Shown here one piece after another: positions 37,188-46,571 of a stretch of DNA of 64,000 nt; the first letter of the stretch is position 1, and every line of letters starts with the position of its first letter. Where the stretch lies: positions 1,798,001 to 1,862,000 of the forward strand of contig JAMCAN010000001.1 in the NCBI GenBank assembly GCA_023715185.1. The letters run 5' to 3'. The stretch comes from Planococcus sp. MER TA 32b. GTDB lineage: Bacteria; Bacillota; Bacilli; Bacillales_A; Planococcaceae. A program made the translations under genes and the position numbers. The notes beneath the pieces were generated by a model, which saw only the letters and a list, made by a program, of their open reading frames with translations, made no database searches and was not told where the DNA came from.

Positions 37188-38889
37188 ATTTTGAGTAGGC
37201 TGCTACTTTATTCCGTCCCGCCTGCTTTGCCCCGATATACAATGCCCGGTCGGCGTTGCGGATCATCGCCATTCCGTCGTCGCTGTCGTCCGGTGCGGAT
37301 GACACGCCGATGCTCATGGTGATTTTGATCGGGATTGTGCTGCGGCTCTCGTCGAGATCGCTTTGGATCATGAATTCGCATTTTTCGATTTCTTTGCGGA
37401 TGTTTTCCGCGAACAGCATAGCCAGATCTTTGCTGTAGTTCGGCAGCAGTATGACGAATTCCTCGCCGCCGTATCTTGCTACAGTCCCTTCGTCCCTTAC
37501 GATATCAGTCAGGAGGTTCGCTAAGGCGATAAGGATTTCATTGCCGCTTTGATGGCCGTATTTATCATTGATGCCTTTGAAACGGTCGATATCCATCATG
37601 ATCACCGACAGACTGCGCAATTCACCGTTATTGACTTTGACCATGCATTTTTCCAGAGCTTCGTCGAGGTAACGGTAATTATATAATTTCGTAAGTCCGC
37701 AGCGTTCACTTTTTGCTATGGCTTTTTGTAGCAGAGACGCTTTTTCCAGTGACACAGCAAAATATGTGCTCAGGATGTCGAGAATCTGCAGCTGGTGATG
37801 TACGAATGCATGTTTACTTTTTGAACCAAGGACCAGCACGCCTTCAATTTTATTGTTCCGGGAAATCGGCGTCGCCATCAGGCTTTCCGTATCCGGCGGC
37901 ATATAGCCGCTCGTTATTCCCTTCCACTGTGATTTGCTGTCGAAAATATAGGAAGTATTGTTGACAATCGCATTGCCCGCGATTCCTTCATTGTATTTAA
38001 CAGGTTCCACTTCCAGTGACTGGAATTCATTGTTCTCAAACATCCTCAACATCAGGAGTTTGCCATCCCGGTAGTCGATTACATATGCATAATCCGCATG
38101 GAATAAATCGCTTACCTGGATGACAAATTGGTCCAGCACTTCTTCCTGGGAGAGCCTGGCTGCCAATTGATGGCCGATTTCCCCCGCTTTTTTCAAATCG
38201 CTGTTTACTTTTTCCGAGTTATTATACATGCGCATAATCGCCGTCATCGTAAAGAACGGGATGCCGAGAAGCAGCAATGCCGTCAGGCCGATATAAGTTT
38301 CAGAGATATATAACGCAATGGCCAGCGGAAATACGAGAAGTGTAATAGAGAAATCCCAGATTGTGTCGGTGGAAAAGAAATCCTTATGTTCACCAAGGAT
38401 CCTTACATACAGATAGAGGATCAATTGATTCGAAACGACGGAAACCATCTGGAATAACAGGCCGTACAATAAAATATGTCCAAGATTCAATGAACCTATT
38501 TCACCGCCCGCAAGGATGAAAGACATACCTGCAAGCGTGGAAATCGCAAAGAACATCATGGAGTTGAAGGGTATCCGTATGTTCAGGCTTTCCGAAGTGC
38601 GCAAACGCAGGATGACGATCATCATCGTGATCTGCGAAAGGATGACTTCAGCGAAAAGGCCGTACTTCAGGAAGACTGCTACTGTCAGCCATTGCACCAA
38701 ATAGGTCGGGACACCATTTATATTCATCGGCAGGAGACAGGCCAGGATGAAGAATGCAAGATAAGCGGCGGCATCAACCAGTGATATGGAGGGTGGCGGA
38801 TAGTATTGATAAATCAGGTAGAGTCCCGGCGGCACGATGAGAGCCCAGAGCGTCCACAGGATTACTCTTCTTTTCTGTAAATTATCCAT
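37186..38889 (-). CDS. Membrane GAF-GGDEF diguanylate cyclase
   Basis: 567 residues. Seven or eight transmembrane segments (about 8-230) are followed by a GAF-like domain (about 245-390) and a GGDEF domain (about 400-567). The active site is GGEEF at 474-478, preceded by MMDIDRFKGINDKYGHQSGN, so cyclase activity forming c-di-GMP is expected. The position where an inhibitory RxxD would lie reads RDEG, so product inhibition at that site is unlikely. The ATG 38889 start follows GGGGAG by 7 bases. It lies 48 bases after folC and next to the pilus cluster, making control of pili or attachment plausible but unproven. Confidence 0.9.
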   Translation of the reverse strand: MDNLQKRRVILWTLWALIVPPGLYLIYQYYPPPSISLVDAAAYLAFFILACLLPMNINGVPTYLVQWLTVAVFLKYGLFAEVILSQITMMIVILRLRTSESLNIRIPFNSMMFFAISTLAGMSFILAGGEIGSLNLGHILLYGLLFQMVSVVSNQLILYLYVRILGEHKDFFSTDTIWDFSITLLVFPLAIALYISETYIGLTALLLLGIPFFTMTAIMRMYNNSEKVNSDLKKAGEIGHQLAARLSQEEVLDQFVIQVSDLFHADYAYVIDYRDGKLLMLRMFENNEFQSLEVEPVKYNEGIAGNAIVNNTSYIFDSKSQWKGITSGYMPPDTESLMATPISRNNKIEGVLVLGSKSKHAFVHHQLQILDILSTYFAVSLEKASLLQKAIAKSERCGLTKLYNYRYLDEALEKCMVKVNNGELRSLSVIMMDIDRFKGINDKYGHQSGNEILIALANLLTDIVRDEGTVARYGGEEFVILLPNYSKDLAMLFAENIRKEIEKCEFMIQSDLDESRSTIPIKITMSIGVSSAPDDSDDGMAMIRNADRALYIGAKQAGRNKVAAYSK

Positions 38890-38937
38890 AGCAACTTCTC
38901 CCCTACTAGGTTCTCTCTATTGCCAAAGAAATTGTGA

Positions 38938-40128
38938 TTAATCGGGTCTGTAATGTTCAAACATCGAATAATTTCGTTTTCTAAGGATTGCTAAAAGGTA
39001 AAGCGAACCCGTGACTATTGTCACTTCATTTTTACTAGATACAGGTAATATATCATAACCGTTTAGAATTGTCTTTATTTTACTGAAACTTTTTGAATAT
39101 AAAATCTTAGCTGACAATGCGCGTTCATTTTCGAACTCCAGGAAGGTGAAATGGTCGCTGATGGTTTCCAGTTTCCGCAGGATCGCCTCATGGTCTTTAT
39201 CCTTCAATAATCCCATGACAATATGTATATCACGGCCGGGATAGGTTTCCCTGACCGTTTCCGCCAATGCCGCAACACTCGCCTCATTATGTGCCCCGTC
39301 AAAAATCACATCCGGAAATACTTCTTCAAAGCGATAAGGGATCACAGCTTCAGCTAATCCTGAATGGGCTGATGATAAATCGAATTGGTTCTGCAATATT
39401 ATTTCAGTTACGGTCAACGCTAAGTTTGCGTTGGCTTTTTGGTGCTTTCCTTTCAGTTTTAATTCGCCTTGAAATAGGTCTTTAGACTTCGAAATTTTCG
39501 ACGACATCTTTTCTGCTGTGGTACAGATTACCTTCTCAGCTTCTTCAGGCAACATCCCAATGGCTGTCGGTTTCCCATTTTTGATGATGCCGGCTTTATG
39601 CCAGGCAATTTCCTCGATTGTGCCGCCCAGAAAATTCGTATGTTCCAATGAAATGCTCGGTATGACGGAAATCAGCGGATCAATGACATTTGTGCTGTCA
39701 AACCGCCCGCCCATGCCGGCTTCGACAATGACGAAATCCGGCTTTCTTCTATTAAATATAAGAAAAGCTGCAGCCGTCAGCAGTTCAAAATCGGTCAATG
39801 GCGTCTGTATTTTCGACAGCTGCTCAAATGTCGCATCGAAATCCTCTTCAGTTGCCGGCTCCCGGTTGAATTGCACCTGATCTTGCACATATTCGATCGC
39901 GGGTGAGAAGAAGTTGCCCACTGACTTGCCGTGCTTCATAAGTACAGCAGCGATAAACGCCGCTGTAGAGCCTTTGCCGTTCGTGCCGGCGATATGTATG
40001 AATCTTTTATTTTCCTGTGGATTGCCCAGTTCCTGAAGTGCCTGATCTATTGCAGCCAAACCAGGTTTTATGGAAGCGTCAGATACAATGTTCCATTTGT
40101 CTTTATAATGATCCAGTCCTGTAATCAT
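38938..40128 (-). CDS. folC: Bifunctional folylpolyglutamate/dihydrofolate synthase
   Basis: Mur-ligase-type enzyme adding glutamate to folates. It is 396 residues, shorter than the usual 420-430. The P-loop HIAGTNGKGST is at about 44-54, followed by VIVEAGMGGRFDSTNV, ISLEHTNFLGGTIEEIAWHK, GKHQKANANLALT and the C-terminal DGAHNEASVAA. The missing length is mostly between the central and C-terminal domains. The ATG 40128 start has AAGAGGG 7 bases upstream. In B. subtilis it is co-transcribed with valS; here 2.3 kb and two ATP-grasp genes lie between. Confidence 0.93.
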   Translation of the reverse strand: MITGLDHYKDKWNIVSDASIKPGLAAIDQALQELGNPQENKRFIHIAGTNGKGSTAAFIAAVLMKHGKSVGNFFSPAIEYVQDQVQFNREPATEEDFDATFEQLSKIQTPLTDFELLTAAAFLIFNRRKPDFVIVEAGMGGRFDSTNVIDPLISVIPSISLEHTNFLGGTIEEIAWHKAGIIKNGKPTAIGMLPEEAEKVICTTAEKMSSKISKSKDLFQGELKLKGKHQKANANLALTVTEIILQNQFDLSSAHSGLAEAVIPYRFEEVFPDVIFDGAHNEASVAALAETVRETYPGRDIHIVMGLLKDKDHEAILRKLETISDHFTFLEFENERALSAKILYSKSFSKIKTILNGYDILPVSSKNEVTIVTGSLYLLAILRKRNYSMFEHYRPD

Positions 40129-40155
40129 GGAAACCCTCTTTTCTGCCCCTAAACA

Positions 40156-40180
40156 TGATACAATTTTTTTAAGTATAGCA
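40156..40180. promoter_or_regulatory. Overlapping divergent promoters of folC and the ATP-grasp pair
   Basis: On the plus strand TGATACAAT (40156-40164) and on the minus strand TGCTATACT (40180-40172) are extended -10 boxes facing each other inside a 68-bp gap. No strong -35 is visible for either. The two transcripts would start across each other. Confidence 0.45.
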
Positions 40181-40196
40181 TGAAGGTGGAATGGAA

Positions 40197-41060
40197 ATGA
40201 CCCTATGTTGGATTATTTATAATGGAAGTCTAATCTCCGAAAAGTTTATTGACCAGGCCGAATTGGTTGCGGAAGCAGCAGAGCGTGCCAGTGTCGAAAC
40301 CCGTATCATGAAAAATAATGACGCCGTGATGGACTTGTCGGCCGAGATGGAATTACCCGATTTTGCAGTTATGCTCGACAAGGATATTCTCCTTGGCTAT
40401 TTTCTGAAGAGCCGCGGTGTTCCGGTCTATAATGATCCCGCAATCATCGACCTCTGTGACAATAAAGCCAAGCAATACATAGCTCTTGCATCTGCGGGGC
40501 TGCCAATGCCGGCCACCATAATTGCACCGAAAGTCTATCCCGCCTTTTCCATCCGTGAATCCGGTTATTTCGAGAAAGTGCTCGAACGCTTCTGCCTTCC
40601 GATGATCATCAAAGAAGGACACGGGTCGTTCGGGATGAAAGTCTACCTGATTGAAACCGAAGAGCAATTTTACGAAAAAGTGGAAGCTCTCCGCGGCATC
40701 GATTTCGTTTTTCAGGAATTTGTCGAATCAAGCCGTGGCCGTGATATCCGCGTCAACATCGTCGGCGGCAAAATCGTCGCCGCCATGTACCGGGAATCCA
40801 AAACCGATTTCCGCGCCAATATCACAAATGGCGGCGAGGCATCCCCCATCGAACTGACAGAAGAGCAGAAAGTTATCGCCATCGCGGCCGCCCGCGCGAC
40901 AGGCGCTATATTCGCCGGCGTGGATCTGCTGTTCGATATCGATGGACAGCCGCTCGTCTGTGAAGTAAATGCCGCCGCCCATATCCGCAATATCCTGAAT
41001 GTCACAGGGATCAATGTCGCGGACGCCATGATCGCTTATATATTGGAGGACGTCCGATGA
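40197..41060 (+). CDS. ATP-grasp (RimK-like) ligase, first of a pair
   Basis: 287 residues. A pre-ATP-grasp part (about 1-90) is followed by an ATP-grasp fold: IDLCDNKAKQYIALASAGLP, PMIIKEGHGSFGMKVYLI (nucleotide and Gly-rich loop), FVFQEFVESSRGRDIRVNIV, and FAGVDLLFD..CEVNAAAHIRNI (metal ligands Asp, Glu and Asn). This matches RimK/glutathione-synthase-like carboxylate-amine ligases. ATG 40197 has AGGTGG 7 bases upstream and is preferred over ATG 40191. It overlaps the next gene by 4 bases. The substrates are unknown. Confidence 0.82.
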   Translation: MTLCWIIYNGSLISEKFIDQAELVAEAAERASVETRIMKNNDAVMDLSAEMELPDFAVMLDKDILLGYFLKSRGVPVYNDPAIIDLCDNKAKQYIALASAGLPMPATIIAPKVYPAFSIRESGYFEKVLERFCLPMIIKEGHGSFGMKVYLIETEEQFYEKVEALRGIDFVFQEFVESSRGRDIRVNIVGGKIVAAMYRESKTDFRANITNGGEASPIELTEEQKVIAIAAARATGAIFAGVDLLFDIDGQPLVCEVNAAAHIRNILNVTGINVADAMIAYILEDVR

Positions 41061-41821
41061 TCTTATTGTACGAAACCGTGGACGCTAAGCGCAATGAAGC
41101 TTTTATCCTGGAACTGCAGCGATTCGCTGATTTCGAATTGGTTTGCTGGGATGATTGGGACGAGGCTGGGTTGGATGACCTGGCTGCGAAATTGAAAGGC
41201 CGGACCGTGCTGTTTCGCTGCCGGCGCCCTGAAGCTGCCCGTTATTTGGAAAACCGCGGCGCGCGTCTTGTGAACCGCGCGGAAGTGAACCGGATCGCCA
41301 ATGATAAGTGGTTGTCTTTTCAGCTGTTTCAGCTGCTGGGCGTCCCTTCCATCCCCACTTACCGCGAGCCGCAGGAATTTCCGTGTGTCGCAAAGACCGT
41401 CGACGGCCATGGCGGCCAGGAAGTTGAAATTGTGGATTCAGCTGATTCTATGCCCGCTTTTGCTTCTGATGCTGTTTTCCAGCCGGTGGTGCCTCATACA
41501 GCCGATGTGCGCGCTTTTGTCATCGGAGATAAAATAGTCGGTGCAGTTAAACGCAGCTCGGTTTCGTCTTTCAAGAAAAACATTTCGCTCGGAGCCGAAG
41601 CCGAACGGTTTGCGTTAGACTCTATTCAAGAGTTGCAGGTGCTGAAAATAGCCCGCGCTGTAAAAGCCGATTATATCGGCGTCGACTTTCTATTGCTGGA
41701 AGACGGCCGCCACCTCTTCAATGAAATCGAAGACCCGGTCGGCGCCCGCTCCTTCTACCAGACGCATGAAGAGAATATTGCCGAATTGCTGGTTAGGCAT
41801 ATCGAGAAAAAGTATGACTGA
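41057..41821 (+). CDS. ATP-grasp (RimK-like) ligase, second of a pair
   Basis: 254 residues, divergent from its partner. ATP-grasp features are NRIANDKWLSFQLFQLLGVP (about 77-96), CVAKTVDGHGGQEVEIV, VFQPVVPHTADVRAFVIGD, and YIGVDFLLLED..FNEIEDPVGARSF. The last metal-site motif is NEIEDPVGA instead of the usual E-x-N pattern, so catalysis may differ or it may be regulatory. The ATG overlaps the first gene (ATGA). Paired ATP-grasps of this kind suggest a two-step amino-acid or peptide ligation, with no peptide precursor visible nearby. Confidence 0.78.
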   Translation: MILLYETVDAKRNEAFILELQRFADFELVCWDDWDEAGLDDLAAKLKGRTVLFRCRRPEAARYLENRGARLVNRAEVNRIANDKWLSFQLFQLLGVPSIPTYREPQEFPCVAKTVDGHGGQEVEIVDSADSMPAFASDAVFQPVVPHTADVRAFVIGDKIVGAVKRSSVSSFKKNISLGAEAERFALDSIQELQVLKIARAVKADYIGVDFLLLEDGRHLFNEIEDPVGARSFYQTHEENIAELLVRHIEKKYD

Positions 41822-41824
41822 CAT

Positions 41825-41898
41825 CAACCATCTTTCTTGGAGCGTGAAGGGCTTGGTTTGAAAAACATTCGCCGCGGCGAATGTTCCTGGGATGGTTG
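41825..41898. other. Nested inverted repeat with a perfect 22-bp palindrome
   Basis: The palindrome at 41864-41885 has half site AACATTCGCCG and no spacer. It is flanked by CAACCATC (41825-41832) and GATGGTTG (41891-41898), which pair around it. It starts 3 bases after the ATP-grasp stop. No clean T-run follows, so it could be a terminator core, a processing site or a repressor operator. Confidence 0.6.
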
Positions 41899-42004
41899 CC
41901 GCTACGCGGAATCCATCCGATCATATTGGGTTTTTTCATGCATGGTTTTTGATTTGGTTGTTTGGGATAGGGAAATACGAGTGTGATTTCCAGTAATATG
42001 GATA

Positions 42005-42109
42005 TACTGTCCACTAGAGTATGTTTACTGTCCATTATGCACCAAATACTGTCCATTAGAGCATGGTTACTGTCCATTTAGCATCACTTACTGTCCATTG
42101 CGTTTTTTA
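42005..42109. repeat. Array C: five 21-bp units, core TACTGTCCA(T/C)T
   Basis: Units begin at 42005, 42026, 42047, 42068 and 42089. The first 10-11 bases are nearly constant (TACTGTCCAYT); the following 10 differ freely. An in-phase degenerate unit at 41984 reads TGATTTCCAGT, closer to the core of array D. It lies between the ATP-grasp pair and the valS terminator in a 632-bp gap with no gene. Confidence 0.88.
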
Positions 42110-42189
42110 AGTGAAAAGTTTGTAAAGAAGAGCAGTCATATTCGCTAGTTTGAGCCATTTTCTTAAACTGAATTTCCAATATTTGGGCT

Positions 42190-42294
42190 TACTTTCCAAA
42201 TCACATAAAATACTTTCCAGTTTGGCTCAAATACTTTCCAAATCAGTTTGAATACTTTCCAATTTGGCTGGAATACTTTCCATTTTCAAAACTG
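42190..42294. repeat. Array D: five 21-bp units, core TACTTTCCA
   Basis: Units begin at 42190, 42211, 42232, 42253 and 42274. The core TACTTTCCA differs by one base from array C, 80 bp away. Units 1 and 3 share AAATCA and units 2 and 4 share TTTGGCT after the core, another sign of a 42-bp alternation. A degenerate TTTCCA unit precedes it near 42170. Confidence 0.88.
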
Positions 42295-42385
42295 ATGATG
42301 AAGTAATATATTTTGTTTAATATTTCCAGCTAAGAACCTATCTGACATGCCTTCTTTCTCAAATTGTCTCATAAATTTACATACT

Positions 42386-42432
42386 ATTAAAAACCCCGAA
42401 ATCTTCTGCAAAACAGAAGAATTTCGGGGTTT
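42386..42432 (-). terminator. Terminator of valS
   Basis: A long minus-strand stem, AACCCCGAAAT-TCTTCTG paired with CAGAAGA-TTTCGGGGTT, followed by TTTTAA, about 22 bases after the valS stop. Confidence 0.88.
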
Positions 42433-42453
42433 CATATTTAATTCGGCTAAGTC

Positions 42454-45087
42454 TTATAGATTCTTCAGTTCCTCAATACGCTTCTCAACCGTCGCGTGTT
42501 TCTCCAGGTAATCCGCTTCTTTCGCGCGTTCCTCTGCAACAACCGCTTCCGGCGCTTTCGACACGAAGCGCTCGTTCGACAATTTGCCTTGAACAAGCTT
42601 CACTTCTTTCGCCCATTTCTCCAGCTCTTTATTCAAACGTGCAAGCTCTGCGTCGATATCGATCAGGCCTTCGAGCGGCATGAACAATTCCGCGCCGGAT
42701 ACTACTGCCGACATGGATTTTTCAGGCGCTTCGATATTCTGGCCGATCGTCAGTGTTTCCGGATTGCAGAAACGTTCGATGTAAGCGGAGTTCGCTTCCA
42801 GTACCGCGTGCGTTTCCGCATCCTTCGCAGAAATCGTCAACGGCACTTTCTTGCTCATCGGCGACTGCACCTCAGCGCGAATTGTCCGTACGGATTTGAT
42901 TACATCCACCAACAGTTTCATGCTCGATGACTGGCTTTGGTCAGATAATGACTCGTCCACTTTCGGCCACTCGGCAATCGTGATCGATTCGCCTTGTGTC
43001 GGCAGGTTCTGCCAGATTTCTTCTGTGATGAACGGCATCAACGGATGCAATAAACGCATCGTGTTGTCGAGTACATACGCAAGAACCGAACGCGTCATGC
43101 GCTTCGCATCTTCGTCTTCTCCGTATAATGGCAATTTCGCCATTTCGATGTACCAGTCACAGAAATCATCCCAGATGAAGTTGTAAAGCAGGCGGCCCAC
43201 TTCTCCGAACTCATAGCGTTCAGCAAGCGACGTCACTTGTTCGATCGTTTCGTTGAGACGAGTCAGGATCCAGGAATCTGCCACAGATTTCTTGCCGCTC
43301 AAATCGATTTCCTCGTACGTCATGCCTTCCATGTTCATCAATGCGAATCGGGAAGCATTCCAGATTTTATTGGCAAAGTTCCAAACGCTCTCCACTTTTT
43401 CCATCGAGAAGCGAAGGTCCTGGCCTGGCGATGAAGCTGTTGCCAGGAAGTAACGCAGCGAATCCGCGCCATATTGTTCGATGACATCCATCGGGTCAAC
43501 GCCGTTGCCGAGTGATTTCGACATCTTGCGCCCTTCCGCGTCGCGGACAAGTCCGTGAATGAGCACGTCGTCAAACGGTTTTTCTTCCGTGAATTCAAGC
43601 GCCTGGAAAATCATGCGCGACACCCAGAAGTTGATGATATCGTAGCCAGTTACAAGAACGTCTGTCGGATAATAGCGTTTCAGCTCGTCATTCTCTTCCG
43701 GCCAGCCCAGTGTCGAGAACGGCCATAACGCTGACGAGAACCACGTATCCAGAACGTCTTCATCCTGCGTCCAGTTTTCAGCGTCTGCCGGCGCCTCGTG
43801 CCCAACGTAGATTTCGTTCGTTTCGTTATGGTACCAGGCCGGAATCTGATGTCCCCACCATAATTGACGCGAAATACACCAGTCACGGATGTTCTCCATC
43901 CAGTGAAGATACGTTTTCTCGAAACGTTCCGGCACGAAATTGACGCCGTCTTCACCTTTCTGCAGATCCACCGATTTCTGCGCGAGTGGCTTCATATCAA
44001 CGAACCATTGCGTCGACAGGTAAGGCTCGACCACTGCCCCGCTGCGTTCCGAATGGCCAACCGAATGCAGATGCTCTTCAATTTTGAATAAAACATCCAT
44101 TTCCTGCAGGTCTTTGACAATTTGCTTGCGGCATTCAAAACGGTCCATGCCTTCGTACTTGCCGGCGTTTTCATTCATCGTACCGTCTTCGTGCATGATC
44201 AATACGCGTTCCAGGTTATGGCGGTTGCCGATTTCAAAGTCGTTCGGGTCGTGAGCCGGTGTGATTTTAACCGCGCCGCTTCCGAATTCCATGTCGACAT
44301 AATCATCCGCCACGATTTCCATTTCGCGTCCGATGATTGGAAGTGTTACAGTTTTGCCGATCAGATGCTTGTAGCGCTCATCTTTCGGGTGAACCGCAAC
44401 CGCTGTATCGCCGAGCATCGTTTCTGGACGCGTGGTCGCGATTTCAATGTGGCCGCTGCCGTCTGAGAGCGGATAGCGCATGTGATAGAACGCGCCCTGC
44501 ACATCTTTATAGATAACTTCAATATCGGAAATGGCGGTTTTCGTCGCCGGATCCCAGTTGATGATGTATTTGCCGCGGTAGATCAATTTCTTCTCGTAAA
44601 GTTTAACGAATACTTCACGAACCGCTTTCGACAAGCCGTCGTCCAATGTAAAACGTTCGCGTGAGTAATCCAGTCCCAGACCGAGCTTCGACCATTGCTG
44701 GCGGATATGACCGGCATACTCCTCTTTCCATTTCCATGATTCCTCAAGGAACGCCTGACGGCCAAGGTCGTAGCGTGACTTGCCTTCTTCTCTCAGCTTG
44801 CCTTCAACTTTCGCCTGTGTAGCGATGCCGGCGTGGTCCATGCCCGGCAGCCATAGCGCGTCGTACCCCTGCATACGCTTCATCCGTGTCAGGATGTCCT
44901 GCAACGTCGTATCCCAGGCGTGGCCAAGGTGCAGCTTGCCTGTTACGTTCGGCGGCGGAATCACGATGGTATACGGCGTTTTGCCGCTTTCGGGTTTCGC
45001 TTCAAAATACTTGTTCTCGATCCACCATTCGTAACGCCCTTTTTCAATCGATTGCGGATCATACTTGGTCGACATCTGTTCTGTCAT
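42454..45087 (-). CDS. valS: Valyl-tRNA synthetase
   Basis: Class I synthetase charging tRNA-Val. It is 877 residues long: HIGH motif as [16 protein letters not shown] (about 43-58), the editing CP1 domain (about 180-390, [18 protein letters not shown]), KMSKS (near 522), an anticodon-binding domain and the C-terminal coiled-coil tRNA arm (about 810-875). ATG 45087 follows AAGGAGG by 7 bases; the frame continues upstream through the leader but without homology. Expression is controlled by the T-box at 45181-45425. Confidence 0.98.
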   Translation of the reverse strand: MTEQMSTKYDPQSIEKGRYEWWIENKYFEAKPESGKTPYTIVIPPPNVTGKLHLGHAWDTTLQDILTRMKRMQGYDALWLPGMDHAGIATQAKVEGKLREEGKSRYDLGRQAFLEESWKWKEEYAGHIRQQWSKLGLGLDYSRERFTLDDGLSKAVREVFVKLYEKKLIYRGKYIINWDPATKTAISDIEVIYKDVQGAFYHMRYPLSDGSGHIEIATTRPETMLGDTAVAVHPKDERYKHLIGKTVTLPIIGREMEIVADDYVDMEFGSGAVKITPAHDPNDFEIGNRHNLERVLIMHEDGTMNENAGKYEGMDRFECRKQIVKDLQEMDVLFKIEEHLHSVGHSERSGAVVEPYLSTQWFVDMKPLAQKSVDLQKGEDGVNFVPERFEKTYLHWMENIRDWCISRQLWWGHQIPAWYHNETNEIYVGHEAPADAENWTQDEDVLDTWFSSALWPFSTLGWPEENDELKRYYPTDVLVTGYDIINFWVSRMIFQALEFTEEKPFDDVLIHGLVRDAEGRKMSKSLGNGVDPMDVIEQYGADSLRYFLATASSPGQDLRFSMEKVESVWNFANKIWNASRFALMNMEGMTYEEIDLSGKKSVADSWILTRLNETIEQVTSLAERYEFGEVGRLLYNFIWDDFCDWYIEMAKLPLYGEDEDAKRMTRSVLAYVLDNTMRLLHPLMPFITEEIWQNLPTQGESITIAEWPKVDESLSDQSQSSSMKLLVDVIKSVRTIRAEVQSPMSKKVPLTISAKDAETHAVLEANSAYIERFCNPETLTIGQNIEAPEKSMSAVVSGAELFMPLEGLIDIDAELARLNKELEKWAKEVKLVQGKLSNERFVSKAPEAVVAEERAKEADYLEKHATVEKRIEELKNL

Positions 45088-45180
45088 AGAGATTCCTCCT
45101 TGTTCAGTCGCTGCGGATTTGATTTCCATAGCGCTTGGTTTTGATGGGTTGAAGCATCTTCTTGAGGTAAAAAAGGGTAC

Positions 45181-45425
45181 AAAAAAACTCCTGTCGTCTC
45201 TACTTAAAGGACGAAGGAGTTTTCGCGGTACCACCTTTATACACAGGCGAAAAAAAGCCTGGCTCTCAAGTTCGATAACGGATTCGCATCCGGGTTCCGC
45301 TACTCGTGTTCACGGAATCTGCTCGGAGGTGACATTCAAATGCTGGTCCATGAAAACCTCTCACCACTCGGTTTCCTCTCTGAAATGCACGCACATTCTA
45401 CTATCCTCTTCAACGCATCAGTATC
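45181..45425 (-). promoter_or_regulatory. T-box leader of valS
   Basis: Minus-strand leader containing the T-box sequence AAGGTGGTACCGCG (45224-45237), which pairs with uncharged tRNA, followed by the terminator stem AACTCC..GGAGTTTTTTT (45182-45221). Upstream, an AGTAGAATG segment matches the conserved stem-I element, and the specifier candidate is GTC (45331-45333) in GAATGTCACC, a valine codon in agreement with the gene. Low charged tRNA-Val would favour the antiterminator and read-through. Confidence 0.9.
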
Positions 45426-45436
45426 TGATTAAATCC

Positions 45437-45466
45437 ATTGTACTCAATTACTTGTTTTAGCGTCAA
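45437..45466 (-). promoter_or_regulatory. Sigma-A promoter of valS
   Basis: Minus-strand TTGACG (45461-45466), an 18-base spacer and TACAAT (45437-45442). The -35 box lies inside the last codons of the upstream AbrB-family gene. Confidence 0.7.
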
Positions 45467-46496
45467 GCTTTTTCAGCACATACGCCACTGCAGGCGCCGC
45501 AAGCAATAAAATAAAGAACAGGCGGAACAGATGAAAGCTCGTGATGAGCGCAACATCTGCACCGGCAGCGAGCGCTGTTATCCCCATTTCGGCCATGCCG
45601 CCGGGTGCCGCGCTCAGGAAGAAATCGAGGAACAGGTATTCCGGGAGCATGGCTGCCAGGATGTAGGCAATAAAAACAGTGAACGCGATGAGCAGAACGT
45701 TATTGACCACAATCGCAAACGCCAGCCGCATGCTCATATTCTCCCGCAGCTTCTCCATCTGCAGACCAAGATGTGCGCCGACGAGGAGTTGAGCAAGGAT
45801 GGTGAGAAGCGGCGGCATCTCGATTAGCGTGCTGCCAGTGAACGATTGGACAATCGCCATGACGAGGACCGGTGCCAGCAACTCCTTCGCCGGGAAAGAA
45901 AACTTTTTCATCAGCAGGTAAAAGAAAATGCCAAGCGCGATTGCCGCTGAAAATGCCAGCGGCGAAAAAGAGAAATCGTTTGCCTGGATGGCTGCTGATG
46001 TCGTTTCACTGCCGACAAAGAACGTCGTCAGCAGCGGCACAATCGTCACCACCAGAAAAATCCGGAACGTCTGCATCACCGACACGACTGTGACATTGGC
46101 GTTATCGACTTCTTCCGAAATCAGCACCATCTGCGACAAGCCGCCCGGCATCGATCCGAGCAGACTTGTCTGCAGCGATTCGTTGGCCATCCTGCTGAAC
46201 AGGAGTCCGAATAGCAATGCCGCGATGATAACCGACACCGTCATAAACAGCATATACGGCAGATCCACCCACATCAGCAGCACCGACTCACGCGTAAACG
46301 ACGCGCCGATCATGACACCGAGGAGGATCAGCCCGATTGTCCGGAATACACGCGGCCAGTAGAACTCAATTTCCGTAAACTGCCGTAGCACCAGAAGCGC
46401 AATCATCGGTCCGAGCAGCCACGGTAAAAACATGCCGATCTGCTGAAAAATAAAGCCGGCCGCAACCGCGACCAGCGCTGTACGAAATAATTTCAA
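45444..46496 (-). CDS. AbrB-family (ammonia-monooxygenase-like) membrane protein
   Basis: 350 residues with about ten hydrophobic segments and an internal duplication: LLGSMPGGLSQMVLISEEVD..VMQTFRI (about 113-145) is echoed by LSAAPGGMAEMGITALAAGAD..FHLFRL (about 290-325). This PGG repeat is typical of Pfam AmoA-like/AbrB transporters (not the AbrB transition-state regulator). Function is undetermined; transport or export is likely. The TTG 46496 start follows GAAGG by about 10 bases. It occupies the hemL-valS interval, where B. subtilis has spoVID-ysxE. Confidence 0.82.
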   Translation of the reverse strand: MKLFRTALVAVAAGFIFQQIGMFLPWLLGPMIALLVLRQFTEIEFYWPRVFRTIGLILLGVMIGASFTRESVLLMWVDLPYMLFMTVSVIIAALLFGLLFSRMANESLQTSLLGSMPGGLSQMVLISEEVDNANVTVVSVMQTFRIFLVVTIVPLLTTFFVGSETTSAAIQANDFSFSPLAFSAAIALGIFFYLLMKKFSFPAKELLAPVLVMAIVQSFTGSTLIEMPPLLTILAQLLVGAHLGLQMEKLRENMSMRLAFAIVVNNVLLIAFTVFIAYILAAMLPEYLFLDFFLSAAPGGMAEMGITALAAGADVALITSFHLFRLFFILLLAAPAVAYVLKKLDAKTSN

Positions 46497-46571
46497 AACT
46501 TACTCTACCTTCTTTCGCAATATAGCCTATCTTTATATCCTAACAGATAAATTGGGGGCGGTGAAAATTTC

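Noticed and set aside
41793-42077. 94-residue minus-strand frame with MDS heptapeptides over array C
   Set aside because: It reads repeat DNA, lacks a ribosome binding site, and ends opposite the ATP-grasp gene.
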